A stretch of DNA of 8,153 bases from an uncultured Lactobacillus sp. (GCA_947252915.1 CAMXWI010000031.1:1-8153); one strand, 5' to 3'; shown: positions 1 to 8,020, counted from the first letter of the stretch. Numbers and translations are program-made. Notes: generated from the letters alone by a model not told the origin.

Positions 1-585
1 GTGCCGTCCTCGCTTCAAAGCTTTTGAAACTTCACCGGTTGGCAGGTCAAGGTTAGGTGCTAAATGGTTTAATAAAGTTGATTTACCGGCACCTGTTTGT
101 CCCATCATCGTAACAATTTGCCCGTTAATCTGTTGCTGCAATTGATCTAAATTTGTCTGACAATATGGTTCTTTAGAATAGTAAACCGAATAGCCAATCT
201 GGCGATAACCATCTACAAAAGTTTGCAGTTTCTGGTCTTCCTCTGCAGACAACAGGTCCACTTTTGAAAAGAAAATAATTGGTGTGATAGACTGCGCTTC
301 TAGAGCAATTAACTGGCGATCTAATAAGTTGCTTGAAAACTGCGGATTACTAGCTGCAGTAACCACAATAGCCGTATCAACATTGGCAACCATTGGACGT
401 ACCAACTGATTGGTGCGCGGCTCAATTGCTAAGAGATAACCATCGGCAAACTGAACATGATCACCCACCAGTGGTTTAATCCCCCGTTTGCGAAAATTCC
501 CGCGGCCCCGCGTGCGATAAATCTCACTGTCAGCAATTATATCGTAGAACCCGCTCAATGATTGTTGAATAATTCCTTCCTTCAA
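1..585 (-). CDS. rsgA: Ribosome small-subunit assembly GTPase RsgA, 3'-truncated by the window edge
   Basis: RsgA (YjeQ/CpgA/YloQ) is a circularly permuted GTPase that acts in late 30S subunit maturation. Translating 585 down to 1 gives 195 open codons. Residues 1-60 fit the N-terminal OB-fold. The GTPase domain then starts in permuted order: a G4-like SKVD at 107-110 (often NKxD or TKxD), then the P-loop GQTGAGKST at 162-170 with Lys168. The last visible residues, [12 protein letters not shown] (184-195), match the family segment after G1. The DTPG motif and the C-terminal Cys/His zinc region lie beyond the edge; family members are near 300 residues, so about 100 are missing. The start is TTG at 585: the prkC stop (598-600) is in this same frame, so the gene cannot begin further upstream, and a GGAGG sits 6 bases before the TTG. 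It is 12 bases downstream of prkC and almost certainly cotranscribed with it. Confidence 0.95.
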   Translation of the reverse strand, partial: MKEGIIQQSLSGFYDIIADSEIYRTRGRGNFRKRGIKPLVGDHVQFADGYLLAIEPRTNQLVRPMVANVDTAIVVTAASNPQFSSNLLDRQLIALEAQSITPIIFFSKVDLLSAEEDQKLQTFVDGYRQIGYSVYYSKEPYCQTNLDQLQQQINGQIVTMMGQTGAGKSTLLNHLAPNLDLPTGEVSKALKRGRH

Positions 586-591
586 AAAGCA

Positions 592-596
592 CCTCC
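592..596 (-). promoter_or_regulatory. Shine-Dalgarno of rsgA (decides a TTG start)
   Basis: GGAGG reads 596 to 592 on the minus strand, just after the prkC stop codon. Six bases separate it from TTG at 585-583, which is ideal spacing. An ATG overlapping the prkC stop (598-596) contains part of this site and is out of frame with rsgA, so it is not the start. Confidence 0.85.
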
Positions 597-597
597 A

Positions 598-2517
598 TTA
601 ACCTGTGATGTTGGTTGCACTCATAATTGTTCGACCATTTCGGATAACCTTGTAGGCACCCATTTGGTGATTCCGTAGTGTAAACGGAACGTTGATTGTG
701 GTTTCTTGATTGATCGTAATATCTTGATATTCCATTGTGAGATTATGGTACGCATCCGAAATATAAACCTGAACCCGGTTTTCCTTTTTGCCACCATTTC
801 CATCAAACGGAATATTAATCTGAATATTAGTTGTCTTTAAATTGGCTCCTGTGTCAGCCACCTGGACGGCTAGAGTATCATTCTCGGCTAGTTTAGTTCC
901 TGCTTTTGGCGTTTGACTAATAACGTGATTAACCGCAATTTTATTCGAATTCTTCTTAATCACCGTTACTTGAAGGTGATGTTTGTTAGCAAAATCTTGA
1001 ACTTCATTTAGATCTTTGTTCTTAAAATTAGGAATTTTAACCTTATGCTGTCCACGACTCACCGTCAGAGTAATAGCCTTATTCTGTGGCTTAATGACAC
1101 TTCCGGCACTAACGTTTTGTTTGATAATTGATCCCTCATCAACTTCATTTGAATACACCATTTCTTTATTAACGGTGAATCCTTTCGCACGTAATTGAGC
1201 TGCCGTGTGATCATAATCATCACCAACAAAGTCAGCCATCTTATAGCTGTTTACACCGCTACTCAAAACAATATCCACCGAACGACCAAACCGTACCCGT
1301 TCTGGACTATCAATTGATACCACATGGTCCTTTGCTACAACCTTACTGGTAGTTCTAGTAATGTTGCCAATCCGCAAATGCCGTTTAGCTAACGTTTTTT
1401 CAGCCTGGGATGCCGATTGCCCATCTATATTAGGAACGGTAACCAAACGATTAAAATACCAACCAGCAAACAATAGTATTACTACTGCGCCACTTACCAA
1501 TCCAACCCACCAGTGCCGATGACTAATAGGTTTCTTTGCCGTAGGGTTGTTTTGAGGGTTAGTCTGTCCGATTTCTTTTGTTTGACCATTATCTTGATCA
1601 GCTTGCTTTTTTGCATGTTGAATTGATTTTAGGTCCAAGACCTTCGTTTCATCATCACAATGACTATTTTCCCTAAATCGTGGTTCACCACTCCGCTGCT
1701 TATCGAGCGAAGTCCGTAAATCAGCAGCCATTTCCTTGGCACTAGAATAACGCTCTTGTGGATCCTTAACAGTAGCTTTATAAACTACATTTTCCATTGC
1801 CTGAGGAATCGCGGGATTAAACTCCCGAACAGATGGAATTTGATCTTTAAAGTGCTTTAATGCAATTGAGACAGCATTCTCACCTTCAAAAGGAACTGTC
1901 CCCGTTAATAACTCATAAAGAATTATGCCAAGCGAATAAATATCTGAACGTTTGGTGGCTACACTACCGCGTGCTTGCTCTGGTGACAAATAATGAACGG
2001 AACCAACTAACGTATTCGTTTGGGTCAATGAATTATCAAAACTGGCTGTAGCAATGCCAAAATCTGTAATTTTAATGTTTTTGTTTTGATCAATTAAAAT
2101 ATTTTGCGGTTTCAAATCACGGTGAATAATGCCATGTTCATGTGCTGATTCAACAGCTGACAATACTTGTTCCATGATATTGATCACTTGGGGCAACGGA
2201 ATCGGATAATTTTGCGCAATGTATTTTTTCAGATCCATGCCTTCCACATACTGCATAACCATATACTGCATGCCATGGTTTTCGCCAACATCATAAACAC
2301 CAACAATGTTGGGATCATTCAGTTGGGTTGCGGCAAGTGCTTCACGTTGAAAACGTTTCTTAGTTTGCGGATCGTCACGCAGGTCTAAACGCAGTAACTT
2401 AACGGACACTTCGCGATCTAAGACTAAATCATGTGCTAGATATACATTGGCCATTCCGCCCTCACCAAGTGATCGGATAATTTTATACCGATTGCCTAGT
2501 ACATATCCGGGTTTCAT
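598..2517 (-). CDS. prkC: PASTA-domain Ser/Thr protein kinase (PrkC/StkP/PknB family)
   Basis: This is a membrane sensor kinase that binds muropeptide or lipid II through external PASTA repeats and phosphorylates cell-division, cell-wall and translation proteins. It has 639 residues. The cytoplasmic kinase domain (about 10-270) has the glycine loop GEGGMA at 18-23, Lys40 in VSVK, Glu59, HRDLKPQN at 132-139 with catalytic Asp134, DFG at 152-154, a Thr-rich activation loop (Thr165, 167, 169) and SPE at 178-180. A polar Gln/Asn/Lys-rich linker (about 275-335) leads to one membrane helix at about 336-355, giving an N-in, C-out topology. Three PASTA repeats follow at about 358-420, 425-488 and 491-554, then a beta-rich C-terminal segment of about 75 residues. 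All catalytic residues are present. The start is ATG at 2517, 17 bases after the phosphatase stop; a GAGG lies 11 bases upstream. Stp, directly upstream, is its opposing phosphatase. Confidence 0.97.
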   Translation of the reverse strand: MKPGYVLGNRYKIIRSLGEGGMANVYLAHDLVLDREVSVKLLRLDLRDDPQTKKRFQREALAATQLNDPNIVGVYDVGENHGMQYMVMQYVEGMDLKKYIAQNYPIPLPQVINIMEQVLSAVESAHEHGIIHRDLKPQNILIDQNKNIKITDFGIATASFDNSLTQTNTLVGSVHYLSPEQARGSVATKRSDIYSLGIILYELLTGTVPFEGENAVSIALKHFKDQIPSVREFNPAIPQAMENVVYKATVKDPQERYSSAKEMAADLRTSLDKQRSGEPRFRENSHCDDETKVLDLKSIQHAKKQADQDNGQTKEIGQTNPQNNPTAKKPISHRHWWVGLVSGAVVILLFAGWYFNRLVTVPNIDGQSASQAEKTLAKRHLRIGNITRTTSKVVAKDHVVSIDSPERVRFGRSVDIVLSSGVNSYKMADFVGDDYDHTAAQLRAKGFTVNKEMVYSNEVDEGSIIKQNVSAGSVIKPQNKAITLTVSRGQHKVKIPNFKNKDLNEVQDFANKHHLQVTVIKKNSNKIAVNHVISQTPKAGTKLAENDTLAVQVADTGANLKTTNIQINIPFDGNGGKKENRVQVYISDAYHNLTMEYQDITINQETTINVPFTLRNHQMGAYKVIRNGRTIMSATNITG

Positions 2518-2534
2518 ATAGCTTCATGCCTCGC

Positions 2535-3266
2535 TTAATTATTTTGGCTGATTAACACGGTAACATTATCCGGGCCACCCGCTTGGTTTGCTAAGGAAAC
2601 TAAGCGTTGACATTTTTCACCCAGTGTCCACTGATCAGTACTAAGCACTGCCTTGATCTGTTCGTTGTTAACCATTTTCGACAGACCATCTGAACACAGC
2701 AAAAACAGATCTCCGGGTTTAACCGGAAAACTGTTCACTTCAATTTGGGCATCTTGGGAAATACCAATTGCGCGGGTAATAATATTTTTCTGTGGTGAAA
2801 CACGCGCAGCATCCTCGGATAAGTCACCATTTTTTACTAATTCATTTACTAATGAGTGATCAATCGTGATCTGGGTCAATAGACCATCATGATAAATATA
2901 TCCACGACTATCTCCAATGTTAGCAACCACTACTTGTTGATCATTAAAAAAGAGCGCAGCAACCAGTGTTGTCCCCATTCCCTGATACGATTGATTCTCT
3001 TGTGATTTCTTTAAAATTAATGCATTTGCTGCCAGCACTTGTTCTTGAAACCATCGTTTGGCTTCTGAAACACTTTGCGGCTGGGCAGCCATGAATTGGC
3101 GGCCAAGTTGATCAATAGCAATCGTTGCGGCAACATCACCGCTCCGATTACCACCAATCCCGTCTGTAACAACGGCAAGCATATTCTTACCATTGTGAAA
3201 GACTCGCACACGATCTTGATTCTGTGAGCGCTGTTTTCCAATGTCAGTTTGATAAGCAGTTTTCAT
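2535..3266 (-). CDS. stp: PP2C-family Ser/Thr protein phosphatase (Stp/PrpC), partner of PrkC
   Basis: This cytosolic, Mn/Mg-dependent phosphatase removes phosphate from PrkC and its substrates. It has 243 residues, the usual bacterial size for a single PP2C catalytic domain with no extra domains. The metal-binding acidic residues are visible in order: Asp18 (QNQD), Asp35-Gly36 in TDGIGGN (33-40), Asp119 in GDSR (118-121), Asp193 in CSDG (191-194) and Asp233 in GGPDN (230-234). DHS at 136-138 and ITRAIG at 163-168 are further family blocks. The common DGMGGH block reads DGIGGN here, a mild variant. The ATG at 3266 begins MKTAYQTDIGKQRSQNQD, the normal N-terminus. It lies 18 bases after the rsmB stop; an AAAGGA there is about 14 bases from the ATG, a long spacing. 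The gene is also called prpC or pppL; activity on PrkC is inferred from family and neighbourhood. Confidence 0.96.
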   Translation of the reverse strand: MKTAYQTDIGKQRSQNQDRVRVFHNGKNMLAVVTDGIGGNRSGDVAATIAIDQLGRQFMAAQPQSVSEAKRWFQEQVLAANALILKKSQENQSYQGMGTTLVAALFFNDQQVVVANIGDSRGYIYHDGLLTQITIDHSLVNELVKNGDLSEDAARVSPQKNIITRAIGISQDAQIEVNSFPVKPGDLFLLCSDGLSKMVNNEQIKAVLSTDQWTLGEKCQRLVSLANQAGGPDNVTVLISQNN

Positions 3267-3284
3267 AATCTAAATAATTTTCCT

Positions 3285-4628
3285 TTATTTAATCCGTTGA
3301 AGGGTCCCGATAAAGAAACCATCAGAACCATAATCACTCGGCAAAATCGTGAGTGTCTTCTGTTGACGGTCAGCCTTAATTGCACGTGCCGTTTGCGTTT
3401 TCAACAACCTAAAATTCGGGTGGTGTGCCAAAAACGTTTGAACCGTGTGTTCATTCTCTTCTTGGAGAATCGTACACGTGCTGTAAACAATTATACCGCC
3501 TTTTTTTACTTTCGGGGCAACCGCATTTAAAATTGCTCCTTGAATTTCATGAAGCCGGCTACTAGTGGAACTAGTTTTATCATAACGGATTTCCGGTTTA
3601 CGTCGGATTAATCCGATCCCCGAACATGGAGCATCAACCAAGATTTTATCAAAAGACTCATCTGTAAAGTAATCATCTACCTGACGAGCATCTAATTGCC
3701 GTGCCACAACTCGGTCAGCAACCCCTAACCGTTCCATGTTCTTACGAATTAGTCGAACCTTATGTTGATGAATATCCAGAGCATCAACTTGACCCGTTGT
3801 TGGATCTAAAGCAGCAGCAATTTGTCCAGTCTTGCCACCTGGTGCAGCACACGCGTCCAGCACACGTTCATCGCCCCGGAGTTGGAGCGCTTCCACTGCT
3901 AACATGGCACTTTCATCCTGAATGGTAACCATCCCGTTAACAAACGCTGCACTGGTGAGTACATTGCCGCTTTGAACTACCAGGCCGTCCTGCGCAACCT
4001 TGCTCCGTTGAACAACAATCTGCTCATTAGCTAAGGTTTGAATTGCTTTTTGAATAGTTGTCCGGGCGGTATTCACTCGTAAACTGATACGGGAAGGTTC
4101 ATTAATCTGGTGAACCAATTTTTCAACCTGCTCTTGACCATACTGATGAAGCAGGCAACGTACCAACCATTCCGGAATGCTACCAATAATCGATAATTGT
4201 TGAATAGGATCCGCAATCTCTAGCGGATCAGCAGGTCCCTGACGAAGGAAAGCATGTAAAACGCCCGTTACAAACTTTCTAATTCCCGGATTTCCCCGCC
4301 ATTTAGCAATTTTAATAGCTTCATCTGTCGTAGCCCATTCTGGAATTCGATCCATAAATTGATACTGATAAAAAGACATCATCAATAGCGTTTTAACCCA
4401 ACTATCGGGCTCACGCTTCACCAGTGGCGTTAACCAGTATTCCAGGGTTATTTTGTGTTGTAATACCCCATAAACTAACGTCGTCACCAGTCGTTTATCC
4501 ACTTCTTTTAATCGATGGCGCTTTAGTGTTTCATTTAATTGTAAATTAGAATAAGACCCCCGTTGAAAGACCTTATCAAGCGTTTCTAAAGCCAAATTAC
4601 GGGGGCTATTTTGAATTGAATTATTCAT
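3285..4628 (-). CDS. rsmB: 16S rRNA (cytosine-C5) methyltransferase RsmB (Sun/Fmu)
   Basis: RsmB uses S-adenosylmethionine to make m5C at position 967 (E. coli numbering) of 16S rRNA. From ATG at 4628 the protein has 447 residues. The N-terminal part (about 8-135) is the NusB-like RNA-binding domain with the opening block LALETLDKV (12-20) and GSYSNLQL. The methyltransferase domain carries SAM motif I DACAAPGGKTGQ at 258-269, the acidic DIHQHK at 285-290, motif IV DAPCSG at 332-337 (Cys335) and motif VI YSTCT at 382-386 with the nucleophile-type Cys385, ending in DGFFIG at 436-441. The frame stays open 14 codons further up, to an ATG at 4670, but the inner ATG fits the family N-terminus and overlaps the fmt stop by 8 bases, suggesting translational coupling. 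The nearest AGGAG, inside fmt, is about 15 bases upstream, so coupling rather than a strong site of its own probably drives initiation. Confidence 0.95.
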   Translation of the reverse strand: MNNSIQNSPRNLALETLDKVFQRGSYSNLQLNETLKRHRLKEVDKRLVTTLVYGVLQHKITLEYWLTPLVKREPDSWVKTLLMMSFYQYQFMDRIPEWATTDEAIKIAKWRGNPGIRKFVTGVLHAFLRQGPADPLEIADPIQQLSIIGSIPEWLVRCLLHQYGQEQVEKLVHQINEPSRISLRVNTARTTIQKAIQTLANEQIVVQRSKVAQDGLVVQSGNVLTSAAFVNGMVTIQDESAMLAVEALQLRGDERVLDACAAPGGKTGQIAAALDPTTGQVDALDIHQHKVRLIRKNMERLGVADRVVARQLDARQVDDYFTDESFDKILVDAPCSGIGLIRRKPEIRYDKTSSTSSRLHEIQGAILNAVAPKVKKGGIIVYSTCTILQEENEHTVQTFLAHHPNFRLLKTQTARAIKADRQQKTLTILPSDYGSDGFFIGTLQRIK

Positions 4629-5571
4629 TAGTAATTGCTTGTACTCCTGGTTGTAAATCTTGGTGACCATTTAGGTATGCGGTAATATCCATCAAGCCTT
4701 TACCAGCTGGTTTCAACCGATTGATTTGATAGGTTGTCCCATCACCAGCTGCAATTACCAGCGCGTGTTTGGCTACCCGCACGACCTTACCAGGTTCCAA
4801 TGACGTTGACTCTGGTAATGGGGTAACGTCAATTATTTTAGTACGTACTCCATCAATGATCATATTTCCCAATGGTTGGGGACGAAGGCCACGTACTAAA
4901 TCATCAATCCGGTTAGCTGGCAGAGTATAGTCAATTCGCTCCTGAGCAGAAGCAATATTTGGTGAAAAGACGACTTTAGTTTCATCCTGTGGAATTGAAG
5001 GTGCAGTCCCCTCGATTAATGCTGGCAGAGTCTCCATTAACAAGTCTCGTCCTAAAATACTTAGTTTTTCAAACATCGTACCTGTATCGTCTTGCTTAGT
5101 GATTGGAATGGATCGCTGGGCAATAATGTCCCCTGCATCCATCTTTTTCACCATGTACATAATCGTCACACCCGTTTCAGTATCACCATTCATTACAGCA
5201 TACTGAATTGGAGCGCCACCCCGGTACTTCGGTAATAGTGAACCATGTACATTAATCGCCGCGATATTAGCTGCTTCCAACATTTTAGTCGGTAAAAACT
5301 GTCCATACGCTGCCGTGATCATTAAATCCGGTTGGAGAGCAATCACTCGTTCCATTTCTGGACTACCACTTAACTTGGCCGGCTGTAAAACCTCAATTCC
5401 GTTTTTGACTGCTAATTCCTTTACCGGTGAAGCCGTCATCACATGTTTACGGCCTCGTGGCCGGTCAGGCTGTGTTAATACTGCCTGAACATCATAATCT
5501 GGACTTGTGATTAGTGCCTGTAAAATGGGCACAGCAAACTGGGGAGTCCCCATAAAAACTACTGATGTCAT
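4621..5571 (-). CDS. fmt: Methionyl-tRNA formyltransferase
   Basis: Fmt transfers a formyl group from 10-formyl-tetrahydrofolate to Met-tRNAfMet for translation initiation. The chosen start, ATG at 5571, gives 316 residues beginning MTSVVFMGTPQFAVPIL, the canonical N-terminus. The open frame extends 20 codons upstream to 5631, but that part lies inside priA and has no family character. The catalytic triad Asn107, His109 and Asp145 is present (INVHGS and KKMDAGD), as is the loop SLLPKYRGGAPIQ at 111-123. The C-terminal tRNA-binding OB-like domain runs from about 205 to the end, with INRLKPAGKG at 283-292. One variation: the PxPGA(Y/W) segment common in the family reads PQPLGNM at 231-237. Thirteen bases separate it from the priA stop, and AGAAGGG ending at 5578 serves as ribosome-binding site. 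No def (peptide deformylase) gene precedes it, unlike in many Firmicutes. Confidence 0.97.
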   Translation of the reverse strand: MTSVVFMGTPQFAVPILQALITSPDYDVQAVLTQPDRPRGRKHVMTASPVKELAVKNGIEVLQPAKLSGSPEMERVIALQPDLMITAAYGQFLPTKMLEAANIAAINVHGSLLPKYRGGAPIQYAVMNGDTETGVTIMYMVKKMDAGDIIAQRSIPITKQDDTGTMFEKLSILGRDLLMETLPALIEGTAPSIPQDETKVVFSPNIASAQERIDYTLPANRIDDLVRGLRPQPLGNMIIDGVRTKIIDVTPLPESTSLEPGKVVRVAKHALVIAAGDGTTYQINRLKPAGKGLMDITAYLNGHQDLQPGVQAITNE

Positions 5572-5577
5572 ATTAAT

Positions 5578-5584
5578 CCCTTCT
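5578..5584 (-). promoter_or_regulatory. Ribosome-binding site of fmt
   Basis: AGAAGGG reads 5584 to 5578, immediately after the priA TAA (5587-5585), and is 6 bases before the ATG at 5571. It supports the inner ATG over the longer reading frame that begins inside priA at 5631. Confidence 0.7.
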
Positions 5585-8005
5585 TTATAGGAAGTACTGC
5601 GGATCCGGATCAATTGCCAATTCCGCACCACGTTGATATTTATTTTGCGTTTCTTGCATAATTTTAGTTAGTAATGAATGAAGCTGAGGATCCTGACGGT
5701 ATTTAATCACAATCTGATAATAATACCGTTTTTTCAAACGAGCAATTGCTCGCGGAGTGGGTCCTAAAATCATTGTATCACCCGCAAGCTGGTTTCCTAA
5801 TTCCTGCCTAATATCATACATCATTTTGGCAGCCACTTGTTCATCTTCATGGCTCCCCATCAGACGAATCGTGTAGTAATAAGGGGGATAGCTCGCTAAT
5901 TGTCGTATCTGCATCTCAGTATTAAAAAATTTCCGATAGTCATGCGCTTGGACTAAGCGAATCACATAATTATCTGGATTAAAAGTTTGGACAATTACCT
6001 GACCCTTTTTGTCAGCCCGACCCGCACGACCACTAACTTGTGACAACAAATCAAAGCTGCGTTCACTCGCCCGAAAGTCAGGCAAATCAAGGCCCGTATC
6101 GGCATTCAACACTCCGACTAAAGTAACGTTCGGAAAATCTAGTCCTTTAGCAATCATTTGGGTCCCCAATAGGATATCTGCTTGACCGCTACCAAACTTT
6201 TGCAATAATTTTTCATGCATTCCCTTACGACGGGTTGTATCTACATCCATCCGCAGAATCCGGGCAGTGGGTAATAGGGTCTGTAGTTCCCTGGTGGCCT
6301 TTTCAGTACCAGTTCCATAATATCGAATATGACGACCATGACACTGCGAACATCGTTGAGGGATGGGTTCTTCATGACCACAATAGTGGCACCGCATCGT
6401 ATGAGTATCTAAATGCATCGTTAATGAAATATCACAATTAGGACATTTCAACACAAATCCGCAATCACGGCACATGATAAAAGAGGAAAAGCCGCGACGA
6501 TTCAGCATTAAAATACTCTGTTCATGTTTGGTAAGCCGTTCTTGCAAAGCCGTTAAAAGTGCAGTTGAAAAGTTTGATTCCCCTCGTCGCTGAACCTCTG
6601 GACGCATATCCACAACTTTAATTGGTGGTAATGGACGTTTGTTGACCCGGTGTGGTAATTGTAATAGTTGGTAATTACCTGCCAGTGCCCGTGAATAACT
6701 TTCCAAACTTGGTGTTGCTGAACCTAATAGCAAAGGCGCATGATGATATTTAGCACGCCACTTGGCAACTTCGCGAGAATGATAGCGAGGTGCATCGTCT
6801 TGTTTATAGCTAGTCTCATGCTCCTCGTCCATAATAATAATTCCAATATTTTTCAACGGTGCAAAGACCGCCGACCGTGCACCCACAACTATTTGAGCTT
6901 CACCACGTTCAATTCTTCGCCACTCATCATAGCGTTCCCCAGCGGATAATCCAGAATGAAGAACCGCAACTTGGGAACCAAAACGAGCCCGAACTCGTTC
7001 CGCAATTTGAGGCGTTAACGAAATTTCCGGAACCATTAATAACGCGGTTTTTCCTTGTTGGAGAGCATGAGCCATCGCCTGTAAATAAACTTCGGTTTTA
7101 CCGCTCCCAGTAACTCCTTGTAACAAGAAGACCGTGGGCTGGTGATTGTCAATTGATTGTTTAACTGATGCTAATGCACGTTGTTGGTCTGGGTTTAAGG
7201 AAAGTGGTTCCTTAGCAGCAGGATCTGTCAACTCCGCACCAAATGGTTGGCGATATTGTTCAATTTGTTGCATAGAAATCCAGCCCTTATCTTCCGCTTG
7301 CTTAAAATTAGCCGCAGACAGCTGCGTAACCTTTTGAGCTTGGCTCATTAAAACTTGTTGCCCAACAATTGATTGTAGATAGTCCAGCATTTTTCGCTGA
7401 ACGGTAGCGTTGGCACGGGTTTGTAAATGGAGTTGCTTGTATTCATCAGCCGTCAATACTGGTTGAATCCGAGCCACAGTTTTTACCCGGGCACGGTCCT
7501 GAACCTGATATTCAAATTGAACCTTACCAGCGCGCTTGAGCGTTAGTAGCCGACTAACAACTGAGGTTTGATTTTGAACCTCTGAGTAATCGAGTGCATC
7601 TTGTTGACCAAAAATTGCTTGATCCTCAGGGGCTAGTGGTTGGACCATCTTAACAATTCGCTTTGATTTAGCCTTGAGCATGTTTGGAAGCATCGTATAT
7701 AAACATGAAATCCAAAACGAGTAGGTTTTGTCTGCCAGCCAGTGACTTAATTGCATCATTTCAGCATTTACCACCGGAGCTAAATCCATTAAGGCTATTA
7801 TTTGCTTGAGGGTTCCTTGAAAATCAGCCGGTTGATCAAGTCCCACTACAAATCCTTGAACAGACCGCTTCCCCTTACCAAAGGGCACAATTACCCGCAT
7901 GCCGACTTGAATCAGATGTTCTAGTTTTGACGGCACTTGATAAGTATATGGCCGATTAGTTTGCAATGTTGGCACATCCACAATAACTTGCGCTAGTTCA
8001 GCCAC
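5585..8005 (-). CDS. priA: Primosomal protein N' (PriA), replication-restart 3'-5' DNA helicase
   Basis: PriA recognises stalled or repaired forks and reloads the replicative helicase. Starting at GTG 8005 it has 806 residues; an upstream GTG at 8011 would add two. The N-terminal 3'-DNA-binding domain occupies about 1-100 (AELAQVIVDVPTLQ, then VPFGKGKR). The helicase core has Walker A GVTGSGKT at 297-304 (Lys303), the DEEH box at 393-396, GSATPS at 428-433, TQMIAKGLD near 615-623 and QVSGRAGR at 656-663. Eight zinc-ligand cysteines (512, 515, 521, 524, 539, 542, 552, 555) sit in the insertion typical of the family, so both zinc sites look intact. The C-terminal domain ends in ELAIDPDPQYFL, the usual family tail. 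GTG 8005 is preferred because AGGAGG is 7 bases away, against 1 base for GTG 8011; a stop at 8021-8023 in the same frame blocks longer forms. Confidence 0.97.
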   Translation of the reverse strand: MAELAQVIVDVPTLQTNRPYTYQVPSKLEHLIQVGMRVIVPFGKGKRSVQGFVVGLDQPADFQGTLKQIIALMDLAPVVNAEMMQLSHWLADKTYSFWISCLYTMLPNMLKAKSKRIVKMVQPLAPEDQAIFGQQDALDYSEVQNQTSVVSRLLTLKRAGKVQFEYQVQDRARVKTVARIQPVLTADEYKQLHLQTRANATVQRKMLDYLQSIVGQQVLMSQAQKVTQLSAANFKQAEDKGWISMQQIEQYRQPFGAELTDPAAKEPLSLNPDQQRALASVKQSIDNHQPTVFLLQGVTGSGKTEVYLQAMAHALQQGKTALLMVPEISLTPQIAERVRARFGSQVAVLHSGLSAGERYDEWRRIERGEAQIVVGARSAVFAPLKNIGIIIMDEEHETSYKQDDAPRYHSREVAKWRAKYHHAPLLLGSATPSLESYSRALAGNYQLLQLPHRVNKRPLPPIKVVDMRPEVQRRGESNFSTALLTALQERLTKHEQSILMLNRRGFSSFIMCRDCGFVLKCPNCDISLTMHLDTHTMRCHYCGHEEPIPQRCSQCHGRHIRYYGTGTEKATRELQTLLPTARILRMDVDTTRRKGMHEKLLQKFGSGQADILLGTQMIAKGLDFPNVTLVGVLNADTGLDLPDFRASERSFDLLSQVSGRAGRADKKGQVIVQTFNPDNYVIRLVQAHDYRKFFNTEMQIRQLASYPPYYYTIRLMGSHEDEQVAAKMMYDIRQELGNQLAGDTMILGPTPRAIARLKKRYYYQIVIKYRQDPQLHSLLTKIMQETQNKYQRGAELAIDPDPQYFL

Positions 8006-8012
8006 TGCCACC

Positions 8013-8018
8013 CCTCCT
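8013..8018 (-). promoter_or_regulatory. Shine-Dalgarno of priA (selects GTG at 8005)
   Basis: A full AGGAGG reads 8018 to 8013, just after the stop codon of the upstream gene. Spacing is 1 base to the GTG at 8011 and 7 bases to the GTG at 8005, so the second GTG is the likelier initiator. Confidence 0.8.
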
Positions 8019-8020
8019 TT

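Noticed and set aside
596..598. ATG overlapping the prkC stop as the start of rsgA
   Set aside because: It is out of frame with rsgA and reaches a stop after about 22 codons.
5584..5613. Possible promoter before fmt: TTGATC (5613-5608), 18-base spacer, TATAAA (5589-5584)
   Set aside because: The -35 is weak and transcription would begin inside the fmt ribosome-binding site, leaving no usable leader; the priA-fmt gap is only 13 bases, consistent with read-through.
5572..5631. Twenty-residue N-terminal extension of Fmt
   Set aside because: It lies within the priA 3' end, has no Fmt family character, and the inner ATG has its own ribosome-binding site.
6235..7337. Several plus-strand open frames of 60-85 codons antisense to priA
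   Set aside because: They lie opposite conserved helicase and zinc-binding codons, show no recognisable protein motif, and look like shadow frames.
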